Of a stretch of DNA of 64,000 bases, positions 1-11,746 are shown piece by piece. Made by a program: the position numbers and the translations under genes. Each line of letters opens with the position of its first letter. The stretch's first letter is position 1. The DNA is from Isoetes taiwanensis (taxonomy: Eukaryota; Streptophyta; Lycopodiopsida; Isoetales; Isoetaceae). The notes beneath the pieces were generated by a model. It was not told the DNA's origin, made no database searches, and saw only the letters and a program-made list of their open reading frames with translations. The stretch spans positions 51,923 to 115,922 of the forward strand of contig JAJEKV010000688.1 of assembly GCA_021234155.1 (NCBI GenBank), read 5' to 3'.

Positions 1-1288
1 GCAAATGCTCTTGACCATATATCTTCAAGAATCTGGTCCCTAGATCAGGGAACAATGCATCCACCATATCCCTTTGTATTCGAGAAGCACTCCAAATCAC
101 AACATCAAACCTGCGAAGGGCCCACTCCACAAACTCATGATACCCGGGTTCCAAATGAGGTACTTACTTGCGCTTTTACAACATGGTTCGCTTGTGGTGG
201 ATGCAATTTTTTGATTCATTCTCCTCTCTTGTGTTCACCGTAAGCAAGACACCATTTATGTCAAGCACCATGCACTTCCGTTCGGGTGTCCATCCTCGAC
301 ATCGTTTGCAAACCACCGCCGATGGTCGGGCCGCGATCGCGTTTTTATCTGCGGCCGGATTTGTCGGCCGAAGTGCTATCCGACGCGCCGAAGTTGCCGC
401 GACTATTTGGACTCGTTTATCTTTGCTACCCGTGATGGAGAGTGCCGATAGCCATAGCTAGATACATCCTACTAGTATCTCCCCTCGCCCCCAATGTATG
501 GGTGTTTCCCCGCTATCGCGAACTGCGTACTAAGCGGTGGCTTAGGGTCCTTGGTCTCCCCGAAAAATCAAAAGTGGTGCTACAATTACTAACCCAAACC
601 GGCAGACATTATGCCAAGTGAAATAAGACAAGTAAAATAACCGCTTGAACTTAAATATTGGATTGCACCTTTTATATGTAAGAGTTTGTTTTGCACTTTG
701 GTTTCTTCATTATCCGTCGGGTTCTCTCACTATCTTCAGCCTCAGATTCAAGCAGAAGCACCACTTGTGGCTGCCTTCTCCTTCCGCATGCAAATGCATA
801 TTGATCCCTAGGTTGAAACTCAAACAAATTTTACAAGGACACAATGGGGAAAAAAAAACATATATTATGGTATTACACAAAAACCTTTTAATCGATCGCT
901 TTTGCCAAGTCTTGTGCAAACAAAATTGGCCCCAAACGAAAGTACATATAAATTACATTAGACAAATGCTTTTTTCCTAGTGCCACGCCTATAGGCACAT
1001 CCTCATCAACCCAATCATCGACTCACCCTCACTCACTTGCCCAGGACCTTTTGGTCCCGACCAGAGCCTTGGGATTCTGGCCACAACCTTGTTCACCGCT
1101 TATCCACTATATTCGGTCTTCAACATCCTTTGTCCGCCTCGCATCAACAAAGTGTTAGAGGAGGCCTTTGTAGAGGTTACCGCAGAATTTGGAACTATAT
1201 TGTATTTTCAAAGATCGCCGAATCCACCGAATCGCTTTGGACCGTGTTGGTGTCTTTTGCACAGCTGCTTTCAGGTGCTGTGAATGTG
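1..1288. other. Stretch with no supported gene
   Basis: Only short open frames are present and none has a recognisable domain. The sequence from about 250 to 620 is richer in CG and may be the decayed downstream end of the minus-strand remnant that begins near 2,484. I see no RNA gene or strong repeat. Confidence 0.4.
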
Positions 1289-2484
1289 TCACCGACCCGC
1301 TTGCCTCAGGTCGCTAATCGCCTCGCGCGCTTCTAATGTACCCACTTCAGAAAACAAACGCGGTACCTTTTTGGTCGTTTTGCTTTGTGGAGTTCGAGTC
1401 CTTGTAGACTTGGCAAAATGGGTCCTTTTACTAAGAGGTGTTTTTGACATGCTTCCTTTTCCGCTGATATCCGGAGTTGTAGCAACAAAAGGGCTTTTCA
1501 ACAGTGGCTTTGAGCATGTACCGCCATTTCTTTCTCCAAGCTCGTAAGAGAGGCTCGTACAATAGGCACCAAAGACGTGGGTGGATCCGCTTGAAGACGG
1601 AGATGTTGTCTTTAATTTTCTCGCAATTTCTCTTCCTCGGGCCAAGAAGAAAGCTCCCTTAGCCTGGACCGGACAACTAGCTCCTTCTTGGAGACTAAAT
1701 CGGCTTCTTAGTTCTAGGGTTTCCCGCAAATCTTTGCATAGGACTTCGCAGCGTGATATGTTCTCCCCATAAGTGGTAAGTCGTTGTTGAGCAAAGGCAA
1801 AGCTCCTAATGGAACGGCCTCCCTTCTAATTTAATACCCGATTGCCTCCAAACGGCCTTTTACGCTATGCTTTTGCCGTGGGTTTGGTTGAGATTTGCTG
1901 GCGGCCTCACCGCTTTGTCGGATAACCGCTTTGCCGGTTCACTTTTAACCTTTTTCGGGCCAGTAGGCTCTACTCTTTTTGCAATCGCCGCCCAATTAAC
2001 CTTTGAACTTGTGGATCCCGCTTTACTCTGAGGCAGTTATTGAATGCAAATAGGTATGATAATCGCTTTTCTAACTCTGTTCTTCAACCCGTCAGGATAC
2101 ATATTTTGCTCGGCTCTATTAGAGCTTCTTCGTGTTCCGCCTCACCTTTGTCAATGGAAGTTTTGCTGGGAATGACCCTTCTGGTATCCCAAACTTCATT
2201 GTACCTGCGCGGAAATGAGGTCCGCTCGAAATTGAGAGGGATGAACGCCTTCGCTTTGGTGCAGACATACGCATGGAAGTCTTCTTCTCGGTTGCAATCA
2301 GCCTAGGTCCTGGGTCTTAAGGGAACGCTTTCTTCCGGCCTCGAAGAATGCAAGAAAAATGAATTAACAGGGTTGAACCCTAAACCCATTGAAATTTTGT
2401 TTTGTTGCTTTTTGCTTTTTGGGATAATGGGTTCCGTTGGAATTACCGCTTGAGCCAGGCCGGATCAATCACCTTCTTTACCAT
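1289..2484 (-). pseudogene. Unrecognised minus-strand gene remnant
   Basis: I do not recognise this gene. On the minus strand a short ORF starts at 2,484 (MVKKVIDPAWLKR) and ends at an in-frame TAA that overlaps a possible GT splice donor at 2,446. A second open stretch (about 2,310 to 2,092) encodes a charged sequence containing FHAYVCTKAKAFIPLNFER. A third, of 146 codons (1,729 to 1,289), is rich in Ser, Thr, Lys and Arg. Codon use and the run of open blocks on one strand suggest an old gene or transposon-derived gene with introns or frameshifts. The middle block loosely resembles plant-mobile-domain proteins, but I could not confirm this. Between blocks all frames carry stops, so it is probably dead. 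Confidence 0.3.
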
Positions 2485-2823
2485 GGTTGATCTGTTTTGT
2501 ATAAAGTGGAAACCGAAAGCCGCAAATTGTGGGTTTTGGCGAGTAGAGAAAGTTGGGAAGAGAGATTTGGAAAAACACAAATTGGAAAGTTCGCTCAGTT
2601 TGTCTAGTGGTTCCGATTGCGGGGTCGCTTTCACATGGGGCGCAAACAGTAATGATTGTATAAACCGGCACCGCTAGAGCGAATAACGCGGGCGTAATAT
2701 AGGTGGTACTATATAGGTGAAGGGTGGGAAAAAAATGTATGACGGTGGAAAAATGTATTTTGGGTGTTGGTGCTGGTGTCTTTGGGGTATTTTTTTGCTA
2801 CCCACCAGCATACTTTCACCCTA

Positions 2824-3012
2824 ATGGCTGTAAGTAGATCTACACGATCACAAAATGCAGGAGGAAGTCGTTTTGCTCTACTTGTTGAAATAGGACATGG
2901 AGCTTACGGCAAGGTTATCAAAGCATTGGATCAAAAAACAAATCAGCTTGTCCCAATCAAGATTTCAAAGAACATCAAGATTTCAAGATTCCATTTGGTG
3001 CCGGACTTTTGA
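2824..3012 (+). pseudogene. Protein kinase N-lobe fragment (CMGC/DYRK-like)
   Basis: The ORF encodes about 62 residues with a kinase glycine-rich loop, IGHGAYGKV (GxGxxGxV), followed by a beta-3 strand reading LVPIKI in place of the usual VAIK, so the ATP-binding Lys is kept. The spacing and the phrase KALDQKTNQLVPIK resemble the CMGC group, DYRK/YAK type, but the fragment is too short to be sure. The frame then ends and no catalytic loop (HRD), DFG or C-lobe follows. It is best read as a lone exon or captured fragment of a Ser/Thr kinase gene, not a working kinase. No neighbouring exon with kinase motifs was found. Confidence 0.55.
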
Positions 3013-3424
3013 TCTGCAAACAGTTATGTGGGTTGGAAGAACGGGGAACTCAAACCCTGATCGCTTGTATTGCCGGACAAAAATCTGAAAAGTGTATTAC
3101 TTCAAAAAGTAGCTTGCAGACAACATTGTTAAGCTCTGTATGCTCAATTTTCTGTAAAATTTGAGTGCATTTGATTGTTATTCCCCACAAAGGTAGCAAA
3201 ATTACATTTGTACCTTGAAGCCTTGCTATATGTTGGCTTTCAACAAGATGGGAAAGAAATTATGTTACGTACTAGCACTACTGTCAGTTCAGTTTAGAGA
3301 CTCCATCACTTGTCAAAAGCAAAAGGGTGAATCATTAATGGGCACTGATCTTTTATATGTCCCAAGGGCATATACAACTGTAAATAAGAAATGTTTGGAA
3401 ATGTTTGTAAATGTCTGTCATTAA

Positions 3425-3775
3425 CAACATTAAACTTAACTAGATTGGTATGAATGTGTTTTGGTGAAGTAAATTGTACTTTAACTTAACTTGGTGTGAA
3501 CCCTATTTGGTTAAGTTAAAATTATAACTTAACTAAAGCATGTCTGAAGGAATTTGGTTAACTACTAACTTAACAAGACCATGTCTGAACAAGGAGTATA
3601 AAAATTTCTAACTTAACTATGTTTGGCGTGAAGATATTTGACTTGTCTCGGTTAGGTTAAGTTTTTAACCGAAAGTTAACTATTTTTAGTGTGAATGTAG
3701 TTGTTATAGTTAAGTTTAATTACGTAGTTAATTTTTTTTAACTTAACCTAACTTAACGGTAGGTGCGAATTAACC
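3425..3775. repeat. TTAACTTAA-rich degenerate repeat
   Basis: At least twelve copies of TAACTTAAC-like words occur with 20-40 bp spacing, on both strands, mixed with GGTGTGAA-type words. A similar block lies at 58,370-58,800, so this is a dispersed repeat family. No coding potential. Confidence 0.6.
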
Positions 3776-3884
3776 CTAATAGGTCTTTCCAACAAAGAAT
3801 GACAGTTTTGTGTACAGAAATGCCCCTCTGCCTTGAATTCCGACGAGGAGAAGGCTGGCCGATGCACGGCAGCTGGCTCACCGG

Positions 3885-3985
3885 AATTGAAGGCAGAGGG
3901 GCATTTGTGCTCGTTGGGATTGAAGGTAGATGGGCAGAGGGGCATTTGTGCTCGCTGGGATTGAAGGCAGATGGGCATTTGTCAT
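3885..3985 (+). repeat. Minisatellite, about 30-50 bp unit
   Basis: The phrase GGGCATTTGTGCTCG followed by TGGGATTGAAGG and AGATGGGCA repeats two and a half times. This explains the apparent repeat peptides in overlapping frames. Confidence 0.7.
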
Positions 3986-4693
3986 TCGTTTTTTGTCATC
4001 TTTATGGGTTTTATTGTTGGATTCTTTTAGAACCATTGATCTGCCGGATATTCCTGGAATTGTGCCAGATCAACGGCCACTATATTTTTGAGAGAAAAAA
4101 TACAAGCCAGTGTCAATGGTGCAAAACGAACCTATGGTTCAAGCAAAAATAAAGAAGTAAAATAAAAAAAACCAGTGATGACCATGACTTTGCGGCAGAA
4201 TAAACGGGTAGAGCCTTCTGCCTTCTTCACAACCGTCCGAATCCCTGCATTCATCCACGACACAACCTAAAGAAACCAGAGAATATTTTGTGCAGAATGG
4301 CCCTTCCTGCATTTGCATATTCGCTCCCTGTTTCTTCGGTTAGAGTTTGATTCCGGTAGCCCTCACTTATCTTTCAAACAAAAACGCTGCTGCACAACAA
4401 ATTCTTGGGCCTATTGTCATGACTTTTGCAATAAAAGACAACAAACTACTGATTCGTGTCAATTCTAGCGGTAGGCAACTTATTTGGGTCGATTCTTAGG
4501 ATGCCAGGTTACGGAAACAAGATTTCAGTCGAGATCTACCCTAGGAAGATCAGAATCTGCTTGGTTACCCTGTTACAGAAATCGAAAGGCTGCTTCAAGC
4601 CTCCAAGTTCTTCACAGAGAGGACGAAATCTGCAAAAGAGAGCTCCGTGGTGGGAAACGATCATAGCAACTGGATGCACCTGTACAATGCACA

Positions 4694-4729
4694 GACATGG
4701 CTGGAGGATTCGAACCTCCGGGCCATGTC
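4694..4729 (-). other. tRNA-minihelix-like hairpin
   Basis: On the minus strand GACATGGC pairs perfectly with GCCATGTC (8 bp). Stacked inside is a 5-bp stem GGAGG/CCTCC closing a 7-nt loop TTCGAAT. That is the geometry of a tRNA acceptor stem plus T-arm with a T-loop consensus (TTCGAAT), without D or anticodon arms. It could be a deleted tRNA pseudogene or chance. A complete tRNA cannot be folded around it. Confidence 0.5.
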
Positions 4730-4769
4730 GGCCTCACCAGAACCCTTCTAATGCCATCTTACAAGCAAC

Positions 4770-5010
4770 CAAAGCAGCAAGCAAGCAAAGCTACAGGCAA
4801 GCAGCAGCAAAGCAAGGCCGCATCATTAAGCCGCCATCTCAAGCCATCTCATCCGCCATCTCAAGCCGCATATCTACCTCTGCTGCATCAAGCCGCCCAT
4901 TTGTGCCAGAAGCCCATTTGCTGTATGAAGCCGCCCTCTCCGCCTAAATGCCCTTGCCTCTGCTCCGCTGCCCTTGCCAAAAAAAGAAAGGAGCATCCCT
5001 TCTTATCCAC
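4770..5010 (+). repeat. Low-complexity AAGC/GCCATCTCAAGCC tract
   Basis: Short words (AGCAAGCAAAG, GCCGCCATCTCAAGCC, CATCTCAAGCCG) repeat imperfectly. The open frames across it are Gln/Lys/Pro/Ser-rich by composition and show no domain. Confidence 0.6.
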
Positions 5011-5248
5011 GCCCTAAAAAAATGCGCTCCTTATAACTGCGAATCGAGCCTTTGCAAAAACATCCATGGAAAAGGAGTTGCAAAGCACCCAAAATAGCAA
5101 AAACACTCAAGCTCCTCCCACATGGCAAATTATACCATTTTTTATACAATACCATACTTAAAATCATAGTCCTAATAACCCCGCACCGAAAACCCTCCCC
5201 AACCCAAAACGAAATTAACCCACTATATCACGGGTGTCGAATGAATTC

Positions 5249-5445
5249 AGTGCCATGTGGTGGGCATCCAATGGCTGCAGTGAAGAATAGCAGGTGAAAG
5301 TTCAGAAAGTGCCATGTGGCGGGCATCCAATGGCTGCAGTGAAGAATAGCAGTGTGAAAGTTCGTAATGTTATGCGAAATGTCGTCCAGAATTTAGGGCA
5401 ACATTCAGAAAAAGAAAGGCTGCCACATGGCATGGCGCCATTGGA
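5249..5445 (+). repeat. 61-bp tandem duplication with an inverted partial copy
   Basis: The unit starting GTGCCATGTGG is present twice (5,249-5,309 and about 5,310-5,370) with few differences. At 5,420-5,445 the words GCCACATGGC and CCATTGGATGC read as its inverted partner, so the region can fold back on itself. Confidence 0.7.
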
Positions 5446-5479
5446 TGCGCGGGCTAAATCTATGGCACCCTCACTTTAG

Positions 5480-6629
5480 GGGAATTGGCAAGGTTCATTT
5501 ATTGGAAGGCCAATGCACTACATGGATCTTTAAAATCATGTTTTGCTTGGGCAATCAATTTCCAGTGGTTACATATATGAAGTGACATTTTGATCTACTT
5601 ATTTAAAATTTTTTGGGAGTTTGTCTTTATGCCGGTGTTAATGCTTTTTTTGGCAGCACTAACGTCGAGTTTTGGGTTCCGAGGCGCCTTTTTTTTTCAC
5701 TTTTGAGTATACAGAGTTTCAGGTTTTTCGGCAGGGAGGCATTTTTGAGGGGCCATTATGGCTAATGGGCCAAGAAGTTATGGCTAAAGATTCTTCCTTC
5801 CCCTCCCATCATTTGTTTTTAGCTAAAATCGCAGGAGAGAGAGTCTTCAAAAAGCGTTGATCATTTGCCGGATTCATCCAGAGGAATCGGTTGAGCAGGT
5901 AGAACCCTACTTAAACCATGTTCTATTTTCCATGCTTCTTTTGTATGTCATGCAGGGACAATCGATAGACTCTTTAGGTTGTAGAACGTTTTTCTTTCTC
6001 TATGCAAATAACCCAGCTCTTGCAGTGCTTGAATCGATTCAAGCACTTTAGCTTAGGATTTCGGGCCAAAAGATTTGGAGCTTCAGGTAAAATGCATTTG
6101 CAAACCACATTCTAATTTTCATAGCTCCATTTTCTCACAGCGACAAAAGAAGTCTAGATTCGTGCTTTTGCACAACTAGCTGTGTTTTAGCTTCACTTTT
6201 GGATTAGAGCTAGATTTTTGTTTATAAAGCATGTTGGAAAATGGTATTGCTGTCTACAAAGCATGTTGAAAAAATGGGTGTTCATCTTCTAATATTTTGG
6301 CTGCCATTGGCCAGGCAGTTTCAGATGGTGAGGATATTATTTCCATTTCATTGGGTGGTCCTGCTTTCGCTTATTATTTAAATCGACTTTTTCAATTCTT
6401 AGATCGGCTTATTATTTGCATTCAAATTTCTTTTCCGAAAGAATTGGAAGAAATGCTTCTCAAGCCGAAAGAAATGCTTTTCAAGCAACCTAATATTTCT
6501 AGGCTTGCCTCATGAGCAGGGGCATGCAAGATGGCTCCTGGTGCTTTGTTCGTGCAAGATACTGCTCACAACTAGTAATTTATTTTGAACAACTTCTATT
6601 GTGCTCCAATTTAGGAACTGGATGCTTTT
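5480..6629. other. AT-rich stretch without supported features
   Basis: Only short, unrelated open frames are visible. The sequence has the base composition of intron or intergenic DNA. I see no repeat or RNA gene. Confidence 0.4.
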
Positions 6630-6792
6630 CACAATAAGAGAATGATCATTTAGTGACGCGGGGTTGCGACGTCTGGGTCACGTGACCTCACATTTGACGT
6701 GACCAGGTCACATACGTCCGGCGACACGCCCAAGCGGCGTGGACGGACCGCCCGCGGCTCGCGGCCGAATTTGTTACGCCCGGTAGAGTTTG

Positions 6793-7360
6793 TCACGCTC
6801 CAGGTTGGATACACACAAAGCTCAATTGCAAAAGGGCCAAACTCCGTTTTGATGACTCCCTTGCAAATGTGTGGGTGGCAATTGGTGATTGGGACATGGC
6901 CCTCCATTGTTTTTTGCAAGGAACGAATGTCCAAGTTGAAGAGCTGTTATACACTACAAGACAGAACGTTGCGATATCCTTGATGGGAGAAGAGAGCTTT
7001 TACAACATCATCGGATGACCAAGTATCATAAGGGCATGAGATATCTGACATATACTCCCTAGGCTACATTACAAGATGTTCCTTGATTTTGTCCAGACAA
7101 TGTGGCTTATGGGGTTGTGTGTTGAGATAAACCCAACTGACCGATACTCTAGCACATTGAACATCATCCAATATGTGAAGGTCCAAATGATGGTGGATAG
7201 AGAACTAGTGCACATGAATCGGTCATCTATTGTTAGCGTCATCGATGTCTTTAAAACAACGGACCTTTCTTTTGATATAGTTGTGAGAGAAAGACGACAT
7301 ATGAAGTGTGGGGATCCACTTGAGATGGCTAAGCTACTATTAAATGCTTGCAAAAAGTGA
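6793..7360 (+). pseudogene. Gene X remnant (element A copy)
   Basis: Not recognised. The plus strand encodes a conserved product that also appears in element B on the minus strand at 56.6-57.3 kb. Shared phrases include ANVWVAIGDWDMALHCFLQG, YTTR, GEESFY, CVEINPTDRYSSTL and ALLNACKK-type endings. The last open block (7,076-7,360, ending LEMAKLLLNACKK) is intact. Upstream there are stops between 6,990 and 7,075. Conservation of protein phrases between two diverged copies suggests a real family gene rather than chance. Compared with B this copy lacks the upstream half: the element end lies only about 160 bp before the homologous part. Confidence 0.5.
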
Positions 7361-7566
7361 TTAATATAATTTTCTCTTCCCATGTGAGGCTTATTCCAAC
7401 AAATAAATGGGTTTTAATGAAAAGTATTAATGGAAAAGTAAATTATTAATGGAAAAGATATTTGTTCAAAGCCAAAAATACGGTAATAGTTAAGACCACT
7501 TTAATACTTTAACTTAAAGGTCAAAATTAACTTAACTTAAAGGACATACATACATCATAACTTCAT

Positions 7567-7965
7567 CTAAAGTGCCAGTCGACATCAAACCCTAGATTGT
7601 GTGTGCCATATCATCAAACCCTAGATTGTAAATGCCCTATGGCACAATCTAGGGTTTGATGATGTGGCACTGCACACAATCTAGGGTTTGATGACATGAC
7701 ACTTTAAATTATATCATCAAACCCTAGATTGTAAATGCCATGTGGCACAATCTAGGGTTTGATGATGTGGTACATACAAGCTAGGGTTTGATGACATGGC
7801 ACTTAAAATGATGAGGGCAATACGACATCGCCACGTGGCAATCTAGGGTTTGATGATGTGGCACGCACAATATAGGGTTTCATGATGTGGCACTAAAAAT
7901 GCCACGTGGCATAATTTAGGGTTCCATGCATGATATACAGGGTTTGATAATATGGCAACCTAGAG
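7567..7965. repeat. Alternating AAACCCTAGATTGT repeat block
   Basis: About ten copies of TCAAACCCTAGATTGT and of its reverse complement alternate every 30-50 bp, joined by GTGGCAC/GTGCCAT linkers. The same block occurs between genes X and Y in element B (56,190-56,475). It resembles the short direct and inverted motifs found near CACTA ends, but here it is internal. Confidence 0.75.
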
Positions 7966-8065
7966 TTTGATGCACCACATACATATATACGAAGGGACCA
8001 CCCCCTTTTGAAAACGAATAGAAAAAGAAGGGTGCCCTATCATGCCTAAGTCTTGCAAGTATAAG

Positions 8066-8848
8066 AAGGAAGGAAGGAAGGAAGAAATTTTTAACGTCCG
8101 CGGAACCCAATCGGGTTATGGGACCCAAGTACAAAGCGGGACCGAAGTCCCTAACCAGAACATGGACCGAAGCCCTTACAAACAAAATAAAGTATAATCA
8201 CCATGGCCCAAATTAAAAACCACATGGGAAAAAACTGTTGCCAGGATGACTACGTATCCAAAAACCCATGCTATTGCAAGAAGCAACAAGCATACCTCCA
8301 ACAAACAGAACTTCACCAAACGCCCAACCGCAGTAACCTCTTCACGGGTGGGCCGAGGATTGGTGCAAGCTTACGACGCAGCTTAAATCTCCCTCTTCTC
8401 GCTAAAACCGAGCAAATAGATCTTTGGTGCAAAGATCCTAGTGCTGACCCAATCAAGGAGCTCGATCAAACCACTAGACCATAAGAGCCGCCACGGGGAA
8501 CGGGTCAAGTCCCTAAACCCACAGAGCAGCTACCTGCAAAAAGGCGGTGGCCCTGAGGGCACCGCTGAAGTCGGAAACAGACGCATCCAATAGGCCCGAA
8601 CGCCAATCACCCAGCGTAGCAGGAAGGCGGCTGTCAGAAAACGCCTGTGGAAGTCGCTAGAGGAGGTGCATCCTCACTAGATCAAGCGCTCCTTCTCAGC
8701 GCCACCCATCATCGCACCTCCCTGTGCGCCACCCTTCACGCACGCAGACGACCAAACAGCGCCCAAAGCGCCAAAGCGCCCGGCGATGCGCCAGTCGTAG
8801 CGCGGGAACAAATAATATTAAGACGATGGGTGCACGTGCACCCATTAT
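8066..8848 (-). mobile_element. Retroinsert with (TTCC)n tail in element A
   Basis: Element B runs without a break across this point, so element A has gained about 0.78 kb here. Read on the minus strand it ends GGGTCCCATAACCCGATTGG, TTCCGCGGACG, then (TTCC)4-5. The insert at 53,275-53,804 ends with almost the same sequence and the same tetramer tail. A shared 3' end with a simple-repeat tail suggests a LINE or a LINE-driven SINE family. No reverse transcriptase motif is visible. Confidence 0.55.
8826..8845. repeat. 20-bp perfect palindrome
   Basis: ATGGGTGCACGTGCACCCAT is its own reverse complement. A related GGGTGCAAATGCACCC word lies at 8,957-8,972, on the far side of a 90-bp segment that also resembles 7,457-7,545. 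Confidence 0.8.
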
Positions 8849-9028
8849 TTAGGTATTTGTTCAAAGATATTTGTTCAAAGGGAAAAATACGATAATATAT
8901 TTAAGATTATTTTAATATTTTAACTTAAAGGTCAAAAGTAACTGACCTAAACATGGTGGGTGCAAATGCACCCTAATTTTCTCTTCCTTTCTCATGCTAA
9001 TTTTCGTTATGTTGAAATTAATATAGTC

Positions 9029-10156
9029 ATGAGGGAGGCTCAACTCTTAGCGGACTTGGTCATTGTGGGTATCTTTCTCCTGATCCGATATTCGGGGCAT
9101 TATGCATCTGCCCCTCCGGCCTTGCCTGCGGTAGCGACGCCAAGGCTCATTGACAGTACATTTCGAGCCATCAAAGTATTGTTTAGGATCAGTATAGTTT
9201 GTAAGTACTTGAACACGTAACCTGCAATTCATCCTATTATTGCAACATTATTTATACTCATCAAATGTTTCTCCCATAATTTCTTTTGACCTAGATGTGC
9301 TAGTTTTCTACATGGTTAATCATAATCGCACTCATAAAGAGGATGACAAAGGCGAATGTGAAGGTAAGCATTTTTTTTTTATGCTTTACCCTCTAATTAG
9401 GTATGTAGATTTATGCATGGAGTTTAGTCGTGTAGAGGAAAGGGAAGAGTTTGGAGAAAATAGGAGGAGGACTCCACGAGATAGGGGCAATGTTGCCAAT
9501 GCTTCGAGTAGCCATCCTCCACCTGTCACTACAGCAACAAGTTTGGGTATTAAGATAGGTTTTTTTAAAGATAAGTGGTTTGTTTTTTGCATGATATTTG
9601 TGGTTTTTGCAGCTCCTCTGCAGCTCCCTGCCTTCCTCGCAAATATGTCTCCTGCTGAGAGAGAACAAGTGCAAGCATACTTTACCTCTTTTACACCAGC
9701 ACCGGTTAGAAGACAGCCTCCCCAAAATTTTCAATTCCTATACCCCATCGACATAGTGTTGACTACGGCTTTGATTATCGACCTCCACGTGCTCGCGAGA
9801 ATATTGAGGTCGGTAGACGTAGTATGGACTCCCGTCTTAGGCATGCGACAGGGATAGACTTTTCTGGTGCAAGGAACTTCGAGGGAGATTTCAACAGGTA
9901 AATATTCCACTAGGTACCAAACATTTCTTTGGTTGCAGCATGTTAAAAATACTTATGTTCATTACTTCCGAGGTCAACAGATAGGTGGAGCAACAGACTC
10001 ACAAGGTTCAAGAGGGCGACGTCGTATGAATCACCAAACTTAGAAGGTTCGGGATCCCAACGACAACATGAGTCACCTGACTTAGAGAAGTCCAGATCCC
10101 GACAACGTCACGTCACTGAAGGAGAACTTCTGTTTCGCTTTCTTTTGGACATGTAA
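9029..10156 (+). CDS. Gene Y (element A copy), N-terminal TM protein
   Basis: Unrecognised family gene, probably five exons: 9,029-9,200, about 9,296-9,364, about 9,437-9,556, 9,613-9,897 and about 9,975-10,156. Donors GTAAGTAC, GTAAGC and GTAAAT and acceptors TTTGCAG and CCTAG are visible. The product begins MREAQLLADLVIVGIFLLIR, a single hydrophobic segment that could be a signal anchor. A charged exon (EENRRRTPRDRGN-like) and a Pro-rich exon with LPAFLANMSPAEREQVQAYF follow, and the end is Arg/Glu-rich (LLFRFLLDM, stop at 10,154). The copy in element B keeps exon order, splice sites and protein phrases, which argues for a real gene mobilised with the element. In exon 4 this copy has drifted out of the frame used by B, so it may be non-functional. 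Confidence 0.55.
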
Positions 10157-10411
10157 CTCGGCAAAAATTTTAGGCCGACCCCTCCGACGGGCAATTTGGC
10201 CCAGAATATTCTCGAATTTATCATAATAATAATGATTTTTGGTGAAAATTTTATGTGAACATATTATTTAAGATGTTAACCTCAAATTATTAGTACTTTG
10301 CTATCTAAATTTGTTGTTTTGTCCATTCTCTTCACTTAAACTGAATTGTAAAGTGCTTAAAAGTTTCTTCACGGGACGGGCCATGTATGTTGATGGTAGA
10401 CATAAATACGC

Positions 10412-11740
10412 TTTTTTTGTTTTATTCGTGTTTGGATGTAGCATGAGTATGGTGAAAAAGCATGAGCATGGCGAAAAAGCATTCATTCCTCATTCATTCT
10501 TGATTCTATTTTACAGTGTCAGAGGTTCACAAGACTACGAGGAAAATACTAGATATTCATTTCTCATTCTGTTTAACACTCTACAAGATTCATGCAAGGT
10601 ATTTGACATCAATATCTACCATCAGATCCTTTTCTAGCACGAGATCTTTTTCTTCTTCATCAGTATGCTAGATATTCTTCTTCAAACCCAAAAATCATGC
10701 AAGCCTCTCACTCCATTCATCCCACAGACTTCTCGGTTGCAGCAAACATTCTCATAAGAATATATATTTCCATTGCGTCCTGAACATGTTTTTGGATAAT
10801 TACCCTAGATCCCCTGTGTGTAGCCATGCTAGAAAGCTCTAAATCCGGCTTAGAGCTCTGCCACTGCAAGCTTGACTACTGTAAGAAAAGGCTTATTGTC
10901 TTTCCCTATTTTTTGTGTTGTTTGATGGCGAATGTTCATCTTATTGGTATGAAATCGCATTGGTAGATTTCAGATTTGTTGTTGCTGACCTTTATCTCCG
11001 GAAGCCATACTTCATCTTTGCCAAAGTGCTGAATCTATTAGCTTCACCTTTTTGATAACAAAAGGGACCGTGTTTTGCAAATTCTGGGACCTTTTGGCAA
11101 TTTCGCAACCTGCTTGCACTGTAATCTACTATGCTTGCTGAGATGATTTGTTTTGAATATATATTTCTGGGTCTCAAGCAAAACCCGAGTTGGATTCGCC
11201 TCTGCGTTTGCCCTGTCAGGCGATGACTTTATCTCGTTAAGTGCCAGAATCTGCCTTGCCTAATTAATTCTAAGCCCTAGCCACAGAAATTGGCCGCCAT
11301 AGCAAGATCTTCCAGTTGTTTTCTAAGTTTATTCTAGACGCAGTCTGAGATCTGATGTTTGCAATTACTTTCATCCTCTTCACCAGTCAGATTGCCTTTG
11401 CATGTTCCCTTCTACTCCATACTATATGCTGGGAAGCAGCTGCCATGTTCGCTTCTTCAAACCCTAATGCTGCCCTAATATGTGGCTCGTTGAAAATCTG
11501 TTGCTTTTTTACCTTTGTTGTAATAACTATTCCTCTTTCAAATTTGACATTTCGACCTTCCTTTGAGTGTGGCCATTTTTAGGGTTTGTCTGGAAAAATC
11601 TTATGCTACAATATCTAGCATTATAACATCTAGCATATTAAACACACTTGTATTACTTCTTATGGTAGACATTATTACTAGTATTACTTGTATTACTCGT
11701 ATTATTACTAGTATTACTAGTTATTGACAATTGTGTTGTT
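10412..11740. other. AT-rich insert DNA, nothing recognised
   Basis: Start of the 11.4-kb stretch absent from element B. Only short open frames occur. Short TATTACTAGTATTACT repeats lie at 11,650-11,725. I see no terminal repeats that would define the insert. Confidence 0.4.
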
Positions 11741-11746
11741 TTTTTA

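Larger units (their letters stand above)
6630..10411 (+). mobile_element. Element A, CACTA-like, left part
   Basis: The left end reads CACAATAAGAGAATGATCAT then TTAGTGACG. It resembles the plant CACTA end (CACTACAAGAAAA) and closely matches the end of element B at 48,305 (CACAACAAGAAAAGGGTCAT then TTAGCGACG). Inside come gene X, an AAACCCTAG repeat block and gene Y, in the same order as in element B (inverted at 48-58 kb). Homology with B stops near 10,411 and resumes at 21,815, which suggests an 11.4-kb interruption. No TNP2-type transposase was recognised, so this looks non-autonomous or heavily deleted. Confidence 0.6.

Noticed and set aside
4456-5017. Plus-strand frames of 163 and 106 codons
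   Set aside because: Gln/Lys/Ser/Pro-rich by repeat composition, overlapping each other in different frames, no domain.
7567-7965. CRISPR-like regular repeats
   Set aside because: Repeats alternate in orientation, spacers are themselves repetitive, and the setting is a plant nuclear transposon.
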